Positions 49,416 to 57,908 of a stretch of 64,000 nucleotides of DNA are shown here, piece after piece. Where the stretch lies: the NCBI RefSeq assembly GCF_030283205.1, contig NZ_JASNWF010000016.1:217721-281720 (forward strand). The letters are read 5' to 3'. The DNA comes from Actinomadura opuntiae (lineage in GTDB: Bacteria > Actinomycetota > Actinomycetes > Streptosporangiales > Streptosporangiaceae). Numbering within the stretch: the stretch's first letter is position 1; each line of letters starts with the position of its first letter. The notes below the pieces were generated by a model. The model made no database searches. It was not told the DNA's origin and worked only from the letters and a program-made list of their open reading frames with translations. Made by a program: the position numbers and the translations under genes.

Positions 49416-50699
49416 GTGTCCACCGAACTCCCCGAGGGCAGGGACTCCGCCGTGAAGCTGGCGGACTCCGACTTCGCCGCCGACCGGCGCGAGCACGACG
49501 TGCGCTCGGCGCTGCTGGACTACTGGGGCCGCATCCGGGCCGGTGAGCTGGGCGCGCTGCCCGCCATCCTCGGGCTCGCGGCGCTCATCGTGCTGTTCTT
49601 CGCGCTGCGGCCCAACACCTTCCTCAGCAACCAGAACATCGCGAACCTGTTCACCCAGGCGCTGCCCATCGTCATCCTGGCCATGGGCCTGGTCTTCGTC
49701 CTGCTGCTGGGCGAGATCGACCTGTCGGCGGGCGTGGCGAGCGGCGTCTGCGCGGCCGTGATGGCCAAGCTGATCATCGATGGCGGCCAGCCCTGGTACG
49801 TCGCGGTCATCTCCGCGCTCGCGGTCGGCGTCATCGTCGGCACCGCGATCGGCTGGCTGGTCGCGGTCGTGCGCATCCCCTCGTTCGTCGTGTCGCTGGC
49901 GTTCTTCCTCGGCATCCAGGGCATCACCCTGAAGCTGATCGGCGAGGGCGGCACGGTGCCCGTCCGCGACGACTTCATCGTCGCGCTGGCCAACAAGAAC
50001 ATGCCGATCTGGCTCGGGTGGGTGCTGGCCGCCGTCTGCGCCGCCGGCTACGCGGGCACGCAGCTGCTGCGCTGGCGCCGCCAGCAGGCCCGCAACCTGC
50101 ACTCCAAGCCCGTCGAGCTGGTCATCGCCCAGTCGGTCGTCGTGGCGCTGGCGGTGCTGCTCGGCACCTACCTGCTCAGCCAGGACCGCGCGGCCAGCCC
50201 GCTGATCTTCCTCGGCGGCGTGCCGTGGGGCGTCCCGCTGGTCGGCGTGCTGCTCATCATCTGCACGTTCGTGCTCGCCCGGACCCCCTACGGCCGGCAC
50301 ATCTACGCGGTCGGCGGCAACGCCGAGGCGGCCCGCCGCGCGGGCATCAACGTCACCCGGATCAGGATCTCCGTCTTCATGATCGCCTCCGGGTTCGCGG
50401 CGATCAGCGGCATCGTCGCCGCGGCCCGGCTGAACTCGGTCACCCCCGACGCCGGCGGCGGCAACACCCTGCTGTACGCGGTCGGCGCCGCGGTCATCGG
50501 CGGGACGAGCCTGTTCGGCGGGCGCGGCAAGGCCCGCGACGCGGTCCTCGGCGGCCTGGTCATCGCCATCATCGACAACGGTCTCGGGCTGCTCGGCACC
50601 AAGGCGTACCTGAGCTTCCTGATCACCGGTGTCGTGCTGCTGCTCGCGGCGAGCATCGACGCGCTGGCCCGGCGCCGGCGCAGCAACACCGGCCGGTGA
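49416..50699 (+). CDS. sugar ABC transporter permease (XylH-like)
   Basis: 427 residues from GTG 49416, 13 nt after the ATPase stop. A cytosolic N-terminal 45 residues, then ten or more TM segments. BPD-2-type permease blocks: NIANLFTQALPIVILAMG, LLGEIDLSAG, RIPSFVVSLAFFLGIQGI, TPYGRHIYAVGGNAEAARRAGINV (EAA-like loop, contacts ATPase), AVIGGTSLFGGRGKARDAVLG. Xylose/ribose-type transporter; substrate not proven. Confidence 0.92.
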   Translation: MSTELPEGRDSAVKLADSDFAADRREHDVRSALLDYWGRIRAGELGALPAILGLAALIVLFFALRPNTFLSNQNIANLFTQALPIVILAMGLVFVLLLGEIDLSAGVASGVCAAVMAKLIIDGGQPWYVAVISALAVGVIVGTAIGWLVAVVRIPSFVVSLAFFLGIQGITLKLIGEGGTVPVRDDFIVALANKNMPIWLGWVLAAVCAAGYAGTQLLRWRRQQARNLHSKPVELVIAQSVVVALAVLLGTYLLSQDRAASPLIFLGGVPWGVPLVGVLLIICTFVLARTPYGRHIYAVGGNAEAARRAGINVTRIRISVFMIASGFAAISGIVAAARLNSVTPDAGGGNTLLYAVGAAVIGGTSLFGGRGKARDAVLGGLVIAIIDNGLGLLGTKAYLSFLITGVVLLLAASIDALARRRRSNTGR

Positions 50700-50969
50700 C
50701 CCCGTGCCGGCCGACCCCCTGAAGGCCGACCCCCTGAAGGCCGGGCCCCCGAAGGCCGGGACCCCGTGAACGGCCGGGACGCCCGGGAGCCGATGGCGCG
50801 CGCCACCGGCTCCCGGGCCCTGCCGTACGGCCCCGCCCTGCCCGCCGGCCCCGCGGAGCCGCGTCCCGGCGGCGCCGCGCGCGTTTCCCGGGCCGCGGAC
50901 GCTGCTGATACGCTCACTGCCCACGACCGATCGGCGCGCGGCGACGCGGCACGGTGGGAGCCCCTCGGC
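50700..50969 (+). repeat. gap with 15-bp tandem repeats before the second ATPase
   Basis: Units at 50711-50725 and 50726-50740 are identical (CCGACCCCCTGAAGG). Units at 50741-50755 and 50756-50770 are degenerate copies. Downstream to 50969 is GC-rich without a supported gene. The repeats are in frame with GTG 50704 (a 21-residue ORF), which is not credible as a gene. Confidence 0.75.
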
Positions 50970-51728
50970 ATGGCAGTGACGCCCGTCCTCGACCTGCGCG
51001 GCATCGACAAGAGCTTCGGCTCCGTCAAGGTCCTCCAGGACATCGCCTTCTCGGCCTACCCGGGCGAGGTCACCGCGCTCGTCGGCGACAACGGCGCCGG
51101 CAAGACGACGCTGGTCAAGTGCATCGGCGGCATCCACCCGCCGGACGCGGGGGAGTACCGCTTCGAGGGCCGCCCGGTGCGGCTCGGCAGCCCGCGCGAC
51201 GCCGCCGCCCTCGGCATCGAGGTCGTCCACCAGGACCTCGCGCTCTGCGAGAACCTCGACATCGTCCAGAACCTGTTCCTCGGCCGCGAGCAGCGGCGCG
51301 GCATCGCGCTCGACGAGTCCGGGATGGAGGAGCTGGCCCGCAGGACCCTGTCCGGCCTGTCCGTCCGCACGATGGGCTCGGTGCGGCAGAAGATCTCCAC
51401 GCTGTCGGGCGGGCAGCGGCAGACCGTCGCGATCGCCCGCGCCGTGCTGTGGGACAGCAAGCTCGTCGTGCTGGACGAGCCCGCCGCGGCGCTCGGCGTC
51501 GCGCAGACCCAGCAGGTGCTGGAGATCGTCCGGCGGCTCGCCGACAAGGGCCTGGCCGTCGTGCTGATCTCGCACAACATGAACGACGTGTTCGCGGTCT
51601 CCGACCGCATCGCCGCGCTGTACCTCGGCCGGATGGTCGCGCAGGTGCGCACCGCCGACGTGACCCACCGGCAGGTCGTCGAGCTGATCACCTCCGGCGT
51701 CAGCGGCGATCTGGGGCTGCGGCGATGA
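50970..51728 (+). CDS. sugar ABC transporter ATPase, half-size, copy 2
   Basis: 252 residues from ATG 50970 with GGGAG upstream. Walker A GDNGAGKTT, Q-loop VVHQDLAL, signature LSGGQRQ, Walker B LVVLDEPAAALG (Ala for the usual Thr), switch ISHN. Strongly similar to copy 1 along the whole length, so a duplication inside the operon. Its stop overlaps the ROK gene start (ATGA). Confidence 0.92.
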   Translation: MAVTPVLDLRGIDKSFGSVKVLQDIAFSAYPGEVTALVGDNGAGKTTLVKCIGGIHPPDAGEYRFEGRPVRLGSPRDAAALGIEVVHQDLALCENLDIVQNLFLGREQRRGIALDESGMEELARRTLSGLSVRTMGSVRQKISTLSGGQRQTVAIARAVLWDSKLVVLDEPAAALGVAQTQQVLEIVRRLADKGLAVVLISHNMNDVFAVSDRIAALYLGRMVAQVRTADVTHRQVVELITSGVSGDLGLRR

Positions 51729-52954
51729 TGAAGGCGGGCCCGTCACAGGAGGACATCCGGCGGCACAACCTCGGGACGCTGCTGCGCTTCGTGCACCTGC
51801 GCGGCCCCGCGTCCCGCGCGACGCTCGCCGAGTCCCTCGGGCTGAACCGCAGCACCATCATGGCGCTGACCTCCGACCTCACCGCCGCCGGCCTCGTGCG
51901 CGAGGAGCTGCCGCGCGGTCCCGGGCGGCGCGCCGGGCGGCCGTCCCTGGTGGTGCGGCCCGAGTCGACCCGGGTGTACGTGCTGGCGTTCGAGGTCGGC
52001 GTCGACCGGCTCGTCGTCGCCCGCGTCGGGCTCGGCGGCGTCATCCTGGACCGCCGCGAGGGCACCCGCGCCCGCGACTCCGACCCCGCCGAGCTGCTCG
52101 GCATGCTCGTCGCGGGCGCCCGCTCGCTGGTGCGCAAGGCCGAGCGCGACGCCGTCTGCGTCGGCGCGGCGCTCGGCTTCCCCGGCACCGTCCGCCGCTC
52201 CGACGACACCATCATGTTCGGCCCGAACCTCGACGTCGGCGACCTGCGGCTCGGCGACGCGCTGTCGCGCCGGCTCGGCCTCGGCATCCCGGTGTCGGTG
52301 TGCAACGACGCCAACCTCGGCGCGCTCGCCGAGCACGAGCGCGGCGCCGGGGTGAACTGCGACAACCTCATCTACCTGCACGGCGACGTCGGCGTCGGCG
52401 GCGGCATCATCGCGCACGGCCGGCTGCTCGGCGGCGACGAGGGCTTCGGCGGCGAGATCGGCCACATGATCGTCAACCCGGGCGGCCGGCCCTGCGCCTG
52501 CGGCTCCAAGGGGTGCCTGGAGGCCGAGGTGGGGGAGCGGACGCTGCTCGCCCACGCGGGCCGCGAGGAGCCGGTGAACAAGGCGGGCCGCGACGCCGTC
52601 CGCGACGTCGTGGACGCCGCCGACCGCGGCGACATCGTCGCCCGCGAGGCGCTGCACCGCGTCGGCACCTGGCTCGGCCTCGGCGTCGCCAACCTCGTCA
52701 ACGTCTTCAACCCCGGCCTGGTCATCTTCGGCGGCACGCTGCGCGACATCTACCTCGGCGCCGCCGCCCAGATCCGCAGCGTCCTCGCGACCGGCGCGCT
52801 GGACGCGCCCCGCGAGAAGGTCCGGCTCCGCACCGCCGCCCTCGGCGACGACACCACCCTCGTCGGCGCGGCCGAGTTCGCCTTCGCCGAGGTCCTCTCC
52901 GACCCCGTCCAGGTCCTCGCCCGCCTCCGCACCGCGGAGGACACGCGCGTCTGA
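51725..52954 (+). CDS. ROK-family transcriptional repressor
   Basis: 409 residues from ATG 51725, overlapping the second ATPase gene by 4 nt. N-terminal winged HTH (LLRFVHLRGPASRATLAESLGLNRSTIMALTSDLTAAGLV), then the ROK sugar-kinase-like domain: VGVGGGIIAHGRLLGG, GFGGEIGHMIVNPGGRPCACGSKGCLEAEVGE (zinc ligands CxCGxxGC and His). Such XylR/NagC-type repressors release DNA when the sugar binds. Location in the operon makes it the likely regulator of the importer. The sugar is probably xylose or related (inference). Confidence 0.93.
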   Translation: MMKAGPSQEDIRRHNLGTLLRFVHLRGPASRATLAESLGLNRSTIMALTSDLTAAGLVREELPRGPGRRAGRPSLVVRPESTRVYVLAFEVGVDRLVVARVGLGGVILDRREGTRARDSDPAELLGMLVAGARSLVRKAERDAVCVGAALGFPGTVRRSDDTIMFGPNLDVGDLRLGDALSRRLGLGIPVSVCNDANLGALAEHERGAGVNCDNLIYLHGDVGVGGGIIAHGRLLGGDEGFGGEIGHMIVNPGGRPCACGSKGCLEAEVGERTLLAHAGREEPVNKAGRDAVRDVVDAADRGDIVAREALHRVGTWLGLGVANLVNVFNPGLVIFGGTLRDIYLGAAAQIRSVLATGALDAPREKVRLRTAALGDDTTLVGAAEFAFAEVLSDPVQVLARLRTAEDTRV

Positions 52955-52972
52955 TCGTCGGAGGAGGCCGGG

Positions 52973-53479
52973 TCAGGCGATTCGACCGTAGGCGCCCCGG
53001 TAGAAGACGAGCGGGGGGCCGTCGTGGTGTTCGTCCAGGGCGTGGACGCGGGCGACGACGATGACGTGGTCGCCGGCGACGTGCTCCTGCTCGACGGAGC
53101 ATTCGAGCCAGGCGGGGGCGCCGTCGATGAGCGGGGCGCCGTCCGGGGTTCCGGTCCACTCGATGCCGTCGAACTTGTCGCCGCCCTTGGCGGCCAGCCG
53201 CTCGCAGACCTCCAGCTGATGGCCGCCGAGGATGTTGACGCACAGCCGGGCGGCGCCGCGCAGGCGGGGCCACGTGGTGCTGGTGTGGGCGACGCAGAAC
53301 CCCACGAGCGGCGGATCCAGGGACACGGAGGTGAAGGAGTTCGCGGCGAGCCCGGTCGGGCGTCCCGTGCCGGGGTCCACGGCCGTGATGGCGACCACGC
53401 CGGTCGCGAACCGGCCCATCACCTGCCGGAACCGCGCGCCGTCGAGGACGGTCGCCGGCATCGCGGCTCCGTGCGCCAT
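52973..53479 (-). CDS. flavin reductase domain protein
   Basis: 168 residues from ATG at 53479 with AAGGGA upstream. Flavin_reduct fold: FRQVMGRFATGVVAITA, GLAANSFTSVSLDPPLVGFCV (FMN loop), FCVNILGGHQ-type block as LCVNILGGHQLEV, DHVIVVARVHAL. These NADH:FMN reductases feed reduced flavin to a two-component monooxygenase; no oxygenase is adjacent. The upstream 206-nt gap (53480-53685) holds its promoter and a terminator hairpin. Confidence 0.9.
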   Translation of the reverse strand: MAHGAAMPATVLDGARFRQVMGRFATGVVAITAVDPGTGRPTGLAANSFTSVSLDPPLVGFCVAHTSTTWPRLRGAARLCVNILGGHQLEVCERLAAKGGDKFDGIEWTGTPDGAPLIDGAPAWLECSVEQEHVAGDHVIVVARVHALDEHHDGPPLVFYRGAYGRIA

Positions 53480-53635
53480 GGACTCGATCCCTTCGGTTGA
53501 CCACGTGCTTGCTCGGACGTCCGCGGCCAGGGGGCGTGCGGCCGTCATGACCACTAAAGCCCCCGTCCGGGGATGCTGATTCCCAAAGCGGACGATCTCC
53601 GTCAAAGGTCCCGGTCCGGTCTCGGTCCCATGACC

Positions 53636-53666
53636 GAGCCCCGGGCCGGTGGACGGTCCGGGGCTC
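53636..53666 (-). terminator. hairpin after the flippase-like gene
   Basis: 9-bp stem GAGCCCCGG (53636-53644) with CCGGGGCTC (53658-53666), 13-nt loop, 20 nt past the stop on this strand. Confidence 0.45.
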
Positions 53667-53685
53667 CGAAGGGCGGGAGGCGCGG

Positions 53686-54978
53686 CTATGGCCGACGCGC
53701 CTCGGCCGGGACGACCAGGGGAACCGCGCTGTACGGGCTGAGGGTCGCGGTGGAGGTCAGGCCGTCCAGGACGAGCCGTCCCGCGCCCGCCATCCGGGCC
53801 TTCACCGGCGCGGGCAGCCGCGGCCCCTCCTGCAGGCCGAGCCAGGCGATCCACCCGGCGGCGACGACCGCCCAGTACGAGACCAGCCGGTACAGGCCGA
53901 CCGCCGCGACGGCCGGGGACAGCGTCGCGCCGAAGGCGACCAGCGACGCGGCCATGCTGCCCTCCACCGCGCCGAGGCCGCCGGGCAGCAGCGGCAGCAC
54001 GCTGCCCGCCGCCTGCGCGGCGAAGTAGGCGAGCGCGGCCGCGTGCGGGTCGACGTCGATGCCGACCGCGCGGGCCGCGGCCAGCAGCGCCAGGATGTCC
54101 AGCACCCAGTTCAGCGTGGAGAGCGTGATCAGCGCGGCCCAGTCGCGCCCGGTCGGGCGCAGCACGTCGCGGACGCCGGCGAGCCGCTCGGCGTGCGGGC
54201 CGAGCCGCGGATGCGCCAGCGCGACACGGTACGCCCGGCGCAGCGGCGCCGTCAGCAGCGCGCGCGGGCGCGGCCACCGCAGCAGCGGCACGAGCAGCAG
54301 GAGCAGGACGGCCGGCACCGCGAGCGCGGTCAGCGCCGGGCCCCGCGCGTCGCGGTCGGCCAGCAGCGCGACCAGCCCGATCACCGAGTACGCGGTCGTG
54401 GTGATGACGCCGCCCGCCAGGATCACGGCCGTGGCGAGCTTCGCCGACGCCCCGCCCCGGCGGAACTGGCGGAAGGTGTAGACGACGCTCACCGCCGGCC
54501 CGGCCGGGAGCGTGGTGGACAGCGCGTTGCCCGCGTAGGTGATCGCGAACGCGCGGCGCAGCGGCATCCGCAGCCCGCCGATGCGCAGCAGCCGCCGCTG
54601 GAGCCGGGCGAACGCGCCCATGGAGCCCGCCACCGCGAGCACCACCATCGCCAGCCAGCCGGGATCGGCGTGCCGGAAGGACCGCCACATCGCGCCGAGG
54701 TCGGGCAGCGAGTCGCGGTAGAGCGGCAGCGCGGCGAGCACCGCGACCAGCACGGACACCTGCAGCAGCAGGCCCGCTCTCCGCCGCCACCAGGGTCGGG
54801 AGGGCGCATCCGTCGCGGCGTGCGCACCGCGGTCCGCGCCGCCGTCCGCGCCCGGGTAGAGGTCGTCGGTGGACGGCCCGTCCGTGATCGGCTCGTCTCG
54901 TCGTGGCCCGTCCGGGACCGGACGGGCTGATGCGACGTCGGCCGGGGGGTGTGCCGGTGCCGCGACTGTCTCCTGCAT
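53686..54978 (-). CDS. lysylphosphatidylglycerol synthase TM-region (UPF0104) flippase-like protein
   Basis: 430 residues from ATG at 54978. A disordered acidic/Pro tail of 65 residues, then eight or nine TM segments (LLLQVSVLVAVLAALPLY, WLAMVVLAVAGSMGAFARL, ...). Family blocks: FAITYAGNALSTTLPAGPAVSVVYTFRQFRRGGAS and AAGSVLPLLPGGLGAVEGSM, as in MprF N-domains, AglD2 and related lipid flippases. It could be the flippase partner of the lysyltransferase at 34890, although the genes are 17 kb apart. Confidence 0.88.
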   Translation of the reverse strand: MQETVAAPAHPPADVASARPVPDGPRRDEPITDGPSTDDLYPGADGGADRGAHAATDAPSRPWWRRRAGLLLQVSVLVAVLAALPLYRDSLPDLGAMWRSFRHADPGWLAMVVLAVAGSMGAFARLQRRLLRIGGLRMPLRRAFAITYAGNALSTTLPAGPAVSVVYTFRQFRRGGASAKLATAVILAGGVITTTAYSVIGLVALLADRDARGPALTALAVPAVLLLLLVPLLRWPRPRALLTAPLRRAYRVALAHPRLGPHAERLAGVRDVLRPTGRDWAALITLSTLNWVLDILALLAAARAVGIDVDPHAAALAYFAAQAAGSVLPLLPGGLGAVEGSMAASLVAFGATLSPAVAAVGLYRLVSYWAVVAAGWIAWLGLQEGPRLPAPVKARMAGAGRLVLDGLTSTATLSPYSAVPLVVPAEARRP

Positions 54979-55158
54979 GTCCCGGTCACCTCGCAAGTTC
55001 GCCCGCCCTGCGCAACCTACGGCTTCGGTATGACATTCCCCGGAAGCAGGTAACGAATCCACAAAGTGATCTTTGCCACGGCTGACCGGGGACCGGTCCG
55101 GCCGGAGGATCCGTGGGAGGGGTCGCCCCGCACGGCCCGCCGGCGGATCAGGGGCGGA

Positions 55159-55428
55159 TCAGGGGCGGCGGGTCGGGTTGACGGCGTCGGACTCGGCGGC
55201 GGTGTCGGGCCGCGGCCGCTCCTCGTCGTCGCCCCGGTCCGCCTCCCGCTCGTAGTCGGTGATGCTGACCCCGTCCGCGCTCGGCTGCGGATCCTCGATC
55301 CTCAGGTCGTCCGGCGGGTCGGTCACGTACTCCTCGGTCAGGCCGATCTGGATGTCCTGATCGTTGTCGCCCATGTCGTCGATGTCCTCGCGGAAGTCGC
55401 GCGTCTCACCGGGCTTGCGTGCCCTCAT
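55159..55428 (-). CDS. small acidic protein of unknown function
   Basis: 89 residues from ATG at 55428 with GGGGAGGGG upstream. Very acidic (DFREDIDDMGDNDQD), Pro- and Arg-rich end, no hydrophobic segment; probably disordered. No family recognised. Confidence 0.65.
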   Translation of the reverse strand: MRARKPGETRDFREDIDDMGDNDQDIQIGLTEEYVTDPPDDLRIEDPQPSADGVSITDYEREADRGDDEERPRPDTAAESDAVNPTRRP

Positions 55429-55494
55429 GTGCCCCTCCCCGGTCGTGTCTGATTCGTCCGATCAGACCGGTATCCCCGATACCGCCGCGCCTAC

Positions 55495-57060
55495 TCACGG
55501 TGCCTGGCGGAGGTGGCCGCGGTCACGGACGGCCACGAGCCCGCCGACCACGCCGACGTAGGCGGTCCCGTTCGGGCCGATGGTGACCGGCGCCCAGTTG
55601 TTGTCGAACCACTTGCCGGTGCCGGTCAGCACCTTGTAGACGGTCCTGCCCGTGTGCACGTCCACGGCGGTGAGGTACCAGGCGTCGATGAGGTCCTTGC
55701 GCGGCTCCTTCGTGTACAGGTAGAGCAGCCCGGCCGGGACGGACACCTTCGCGACCGTGGACGGCGACCGCTCCGGGCTCGTCCAGACCGTGCGGCAGCC
55801 CTTGCCGTCCGCGTTCACGTCCACCCGGCTCACCCCGCCCGTGGACGACCCGCCGGGCGGCAGCTCGAAGAAGTTGCGGTAGCCGTAGTTGTTCTCCACG
55901 AACAGGCTGCTGCCGTAACCGATGAGCGAGTTGTCCGTCGCGCTCGCACCGCTGTTGAAGACGGGCACCTGGCAGACCAGCCCGCCGTCGCCCCGGCGCC
56001 GCACGATCACGTGCATCCGGTCGTCGGCGTTGTCGGTGATCGCCACGTACTTCTTGCCGAGGAATGTCGGGGTCGTCCCGGAACCCTGGTCGATCTGCCC
56101 CGGCTTGCGTCCGGTGCCGCGGTCGTAGGTCTCGCGCCACAGCACCTTCGGCGTGCCGTCCGGTCCCGCCTTCATCCGGTAGAGCGCGTGGTCGGAGACG
56201 ATCGACACGCCGTCAGCGGCGGCGGCGAACGAGTTCTGGATCTGCTCGTCCGGCAGCCGCGTCATCTTCACCGCGCCCGACTGCGGGTTCACGGTGCCGA
56301 TCCGTCCGGCGCGGGTGATCCACCAGATCAGGCCCGTCCAGTCCGGGCCGACCGCGGTGATGGGGTCGCACTCGCCCTTCGGCCACGGGTTCGTCCAGGT
56401 GGCACAGTCGTGCGGAAGGTAGCGCGACAGGTCCCAGTCGTCGGTGACCGTGAACCGCCACGAGCCGTTCGCCGCCTTCTCGTGCGCGAACCGGCGCAGA
56501 TGGAACTGCGAGTCCGCCAGCACCGCCCGGTCCTGCGGGTCGAGGTAGTAGTACGCGCCGCCGGACGTGTCGGTGAAGACCTTGTCGAGGCTGCCGGAGA
56601 ACACCGCCTGCACCGTGGACGACCTGGGCGGCAGCGGGTAGGTGGCGAGGTCCTTCAACGTCGCCGGGTCGATCAGCCGCAGCATGAAGTTCTGGCCCTT
56701 CGTGCACTGCGCGACGATCAGTCTCGTCCGCTTCGCGAAGGTGACCGTCGAGCACAGCCCCGGCAGCCCGCCGCCCTTGGCCTCGTTGAGCACCTGCGGG
56801 TTCCAGCCCAGCGGCCCCATGAAGGGATAGGTGTCGGAGGCGTAGCTGTCGGCGTGCATCGACGACGTGCCGACCGGCCCCTGGTGCGGGTTCGCCGGAA
56901 CCGGTTCGCCGGCCAGCGGCTTCGGTGTCGCCGGACCGCCGATGTACTGCGGGACCAGGCCCTTCCCCGGACCGTCCGGGATGGCATCGCCGGCCGCGGG
57001 GACGGCGGCGGCGCCGAGCAGGACGGCCGACAGGGCGGAGGCGACGAGCGGTCTGCGCAT
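55495..57060 (-). CDS. secreted beta-propeller-like protein of unknown function
   Basis: 521 residues from ATG at 57060 with GGAG upstream. Signal peptide (residues 1-24, LVASALSAVLLGAAAVPAAG). The mature part repeats propeller-like strands (LRLIDPATLKDLATYPL, GRIGTVNPQSGAVKMTRL, GTAYVGVVGGLVAVRD) as in PQQ-like or related propellers, with Tyr/Trp-rich loops and paired cysteines (CSTV/CTKG, CATW/CDPI). Exported; binding or enzymatic role unknown. Confidence 0.8.
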   Translation of the reverse strand: MRRPLVASALSAVLLGAAAVPAAGDAIPDGPGKGLVPQYIGGPATPKPLAGEPVPANPHQGPVGTSSMHADSYASDTYPFMGPLGWNPQVLNEAKGGGLPGLCSTVTFAKRTRLIVAQCTKGQNFMLRLIDPATLKDLATYPLPPRSSTVQAVFSGSLDKVFTDTSGGAYYYLDPQDRAVLADSQFHLRRFAHEKAANGSWRFTVTDDWDLSRYLPHDCATWTNPWPKGECDPITAVGPDWTGLIWWITRAGRIGTVNPQSGAVKMTRLPDEQIQNSFAAAADGVSIVSDHALYRMKAGPDGTPKVLWRETYDRGTGRKPGQIDQGSGTTPTFLGKKYVAITDNADDRMHVIVRRRGDGGLVCQVPVFNSGASATDNSLIGYGSSLFVENNYGYRNFFELPPGGSSTGGVSRVDVNADGKGCRTVWTSPERSPSTVAKVSVPAGLLYLYTKEPRKDLIDAWYLTAVDVHTGRTVYKVLTGTGKWFDNNWAPVTIGPNGTAYVGVVGGLVAVRDRGHLRQAP

Positions 57061-57157
57061 GGAGGGCTCCTAAACCGGGACGAGGGCGGCCCCGGTCGCG
57101 CCCTCCGGGACTGGTTCCGCCGCGTAAACGGATCATCGTGCGCGATGCCCGGATGGT

Positions 57158-57171
57158 TACGATTTCCGGCA
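57158..57171 (+). promoter_or_regulatory. -10 box of the HAD gene, leaderless
   Basis: TACGAT at 57158-57163, seven bases before ATG 57171. Confidence 0.45.
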
Positions 57172-57872
57172 TGGCCCTACAAGCGGTGATCTTCGACTGG
57201 GGCGGCACGCTGACCCCCTGGCACGACGTCGAACTGCCCGACATGTGGCGCGCGATCTGCTCCGCGCACCTGCCGCCCGACAGCGTCGAGACGGTCGTGG
57301 CCGCGCTCGCCGAGGCCGAGCTCGAGCTGTGGCGGCGCGGTACCGAGGAGCACCGCAGCGCGACCCTCTCCGACCTGTTCGCGCTGGCCGGCGTGGAGCC
57401 CACCGACGCCCTGCTCGACACCCACTTCGAGACGTGGACCCCGCACACCTGGACCGACCCCGCCGTCCCCGGCCTGCTGCGCGCCCTGCGCGAGCGCGGC
57501 ATCAAGGTCGGCGTGCTGTCCAACACCATGTGGAGCCGCGAGGTGCACGAGCGGATCTTCGCCCGCGACGACGTCCTCGACCTGCTCGACGGCGCCGTCT
57601 ACTCCAGCGAGATCCCCTGGACCAAGCCGCACGCCGAGGCGTTCCGCGCCGCCATGGAGGCGGTCGGCGCCACCGACCCCGCCTCCTGCGTCTTCGTCGG
57701 CGACCGCCCCTACGACGACATCCACGGCGCCAAGGCCGTCGGGCTGCGCGCCGTCCAGATCTGGCACCAGACGACGCACGCGTTCACCCGCCCCGGACTC
57801 ACGCCGCCGGACGCGCTGATCCACGAGATCGGCGAGCTGCTCCCGCACGTGGAGGCCTGGCACGCGTCCTAG
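57171..57872 (+). CDS. HAD-family hydrolase
   Basis: 233 residues from ATG 57171. Motif I AVIFDWGGTLTPW (Asp nucleophile; second position Gly-Gly instead of DxD spacing), motif II GVLSNT, motif III PWTKPHAEAF (Lys), motif IV CVFVGDRPYDDIHGA. Cap domain helical (60-130). A phosphatase-like enzyme; substrate unknown. Distinct from the HAD gene at 41860. Confidence 0.9.
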   Translation: MALQAVIFDWGGTLTPWHDVELPDMWRAICSAHLPPDSVETVVAALAEAELELWRRGTEEHRSATLSDLFALAGVEPTDALLDTHFETWTPHTWTDPAVPGLLRALRERGIKVGVLSNTMWSREVHERIFARDDVLDLLDGAVYSSEIPWTKPHAEAFRAAMEAVGATDPASCVFVGDRPYDDIHGAKAVGLRAVQIWHQTTHAFTRPGLTPPDALIHEIGELLPHVEAWHAS

Positions 57873-57908
57873 AAAACGGCCCGCGTCCCAGGCCCGCGTC
57901 CCAGGAGG

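Noticed and set aside
50704..50769. 21-codon ORF made of the 15-bp repeats
   Set aside because: The frame is a by-product of the repeat; no ribosome site and no family.
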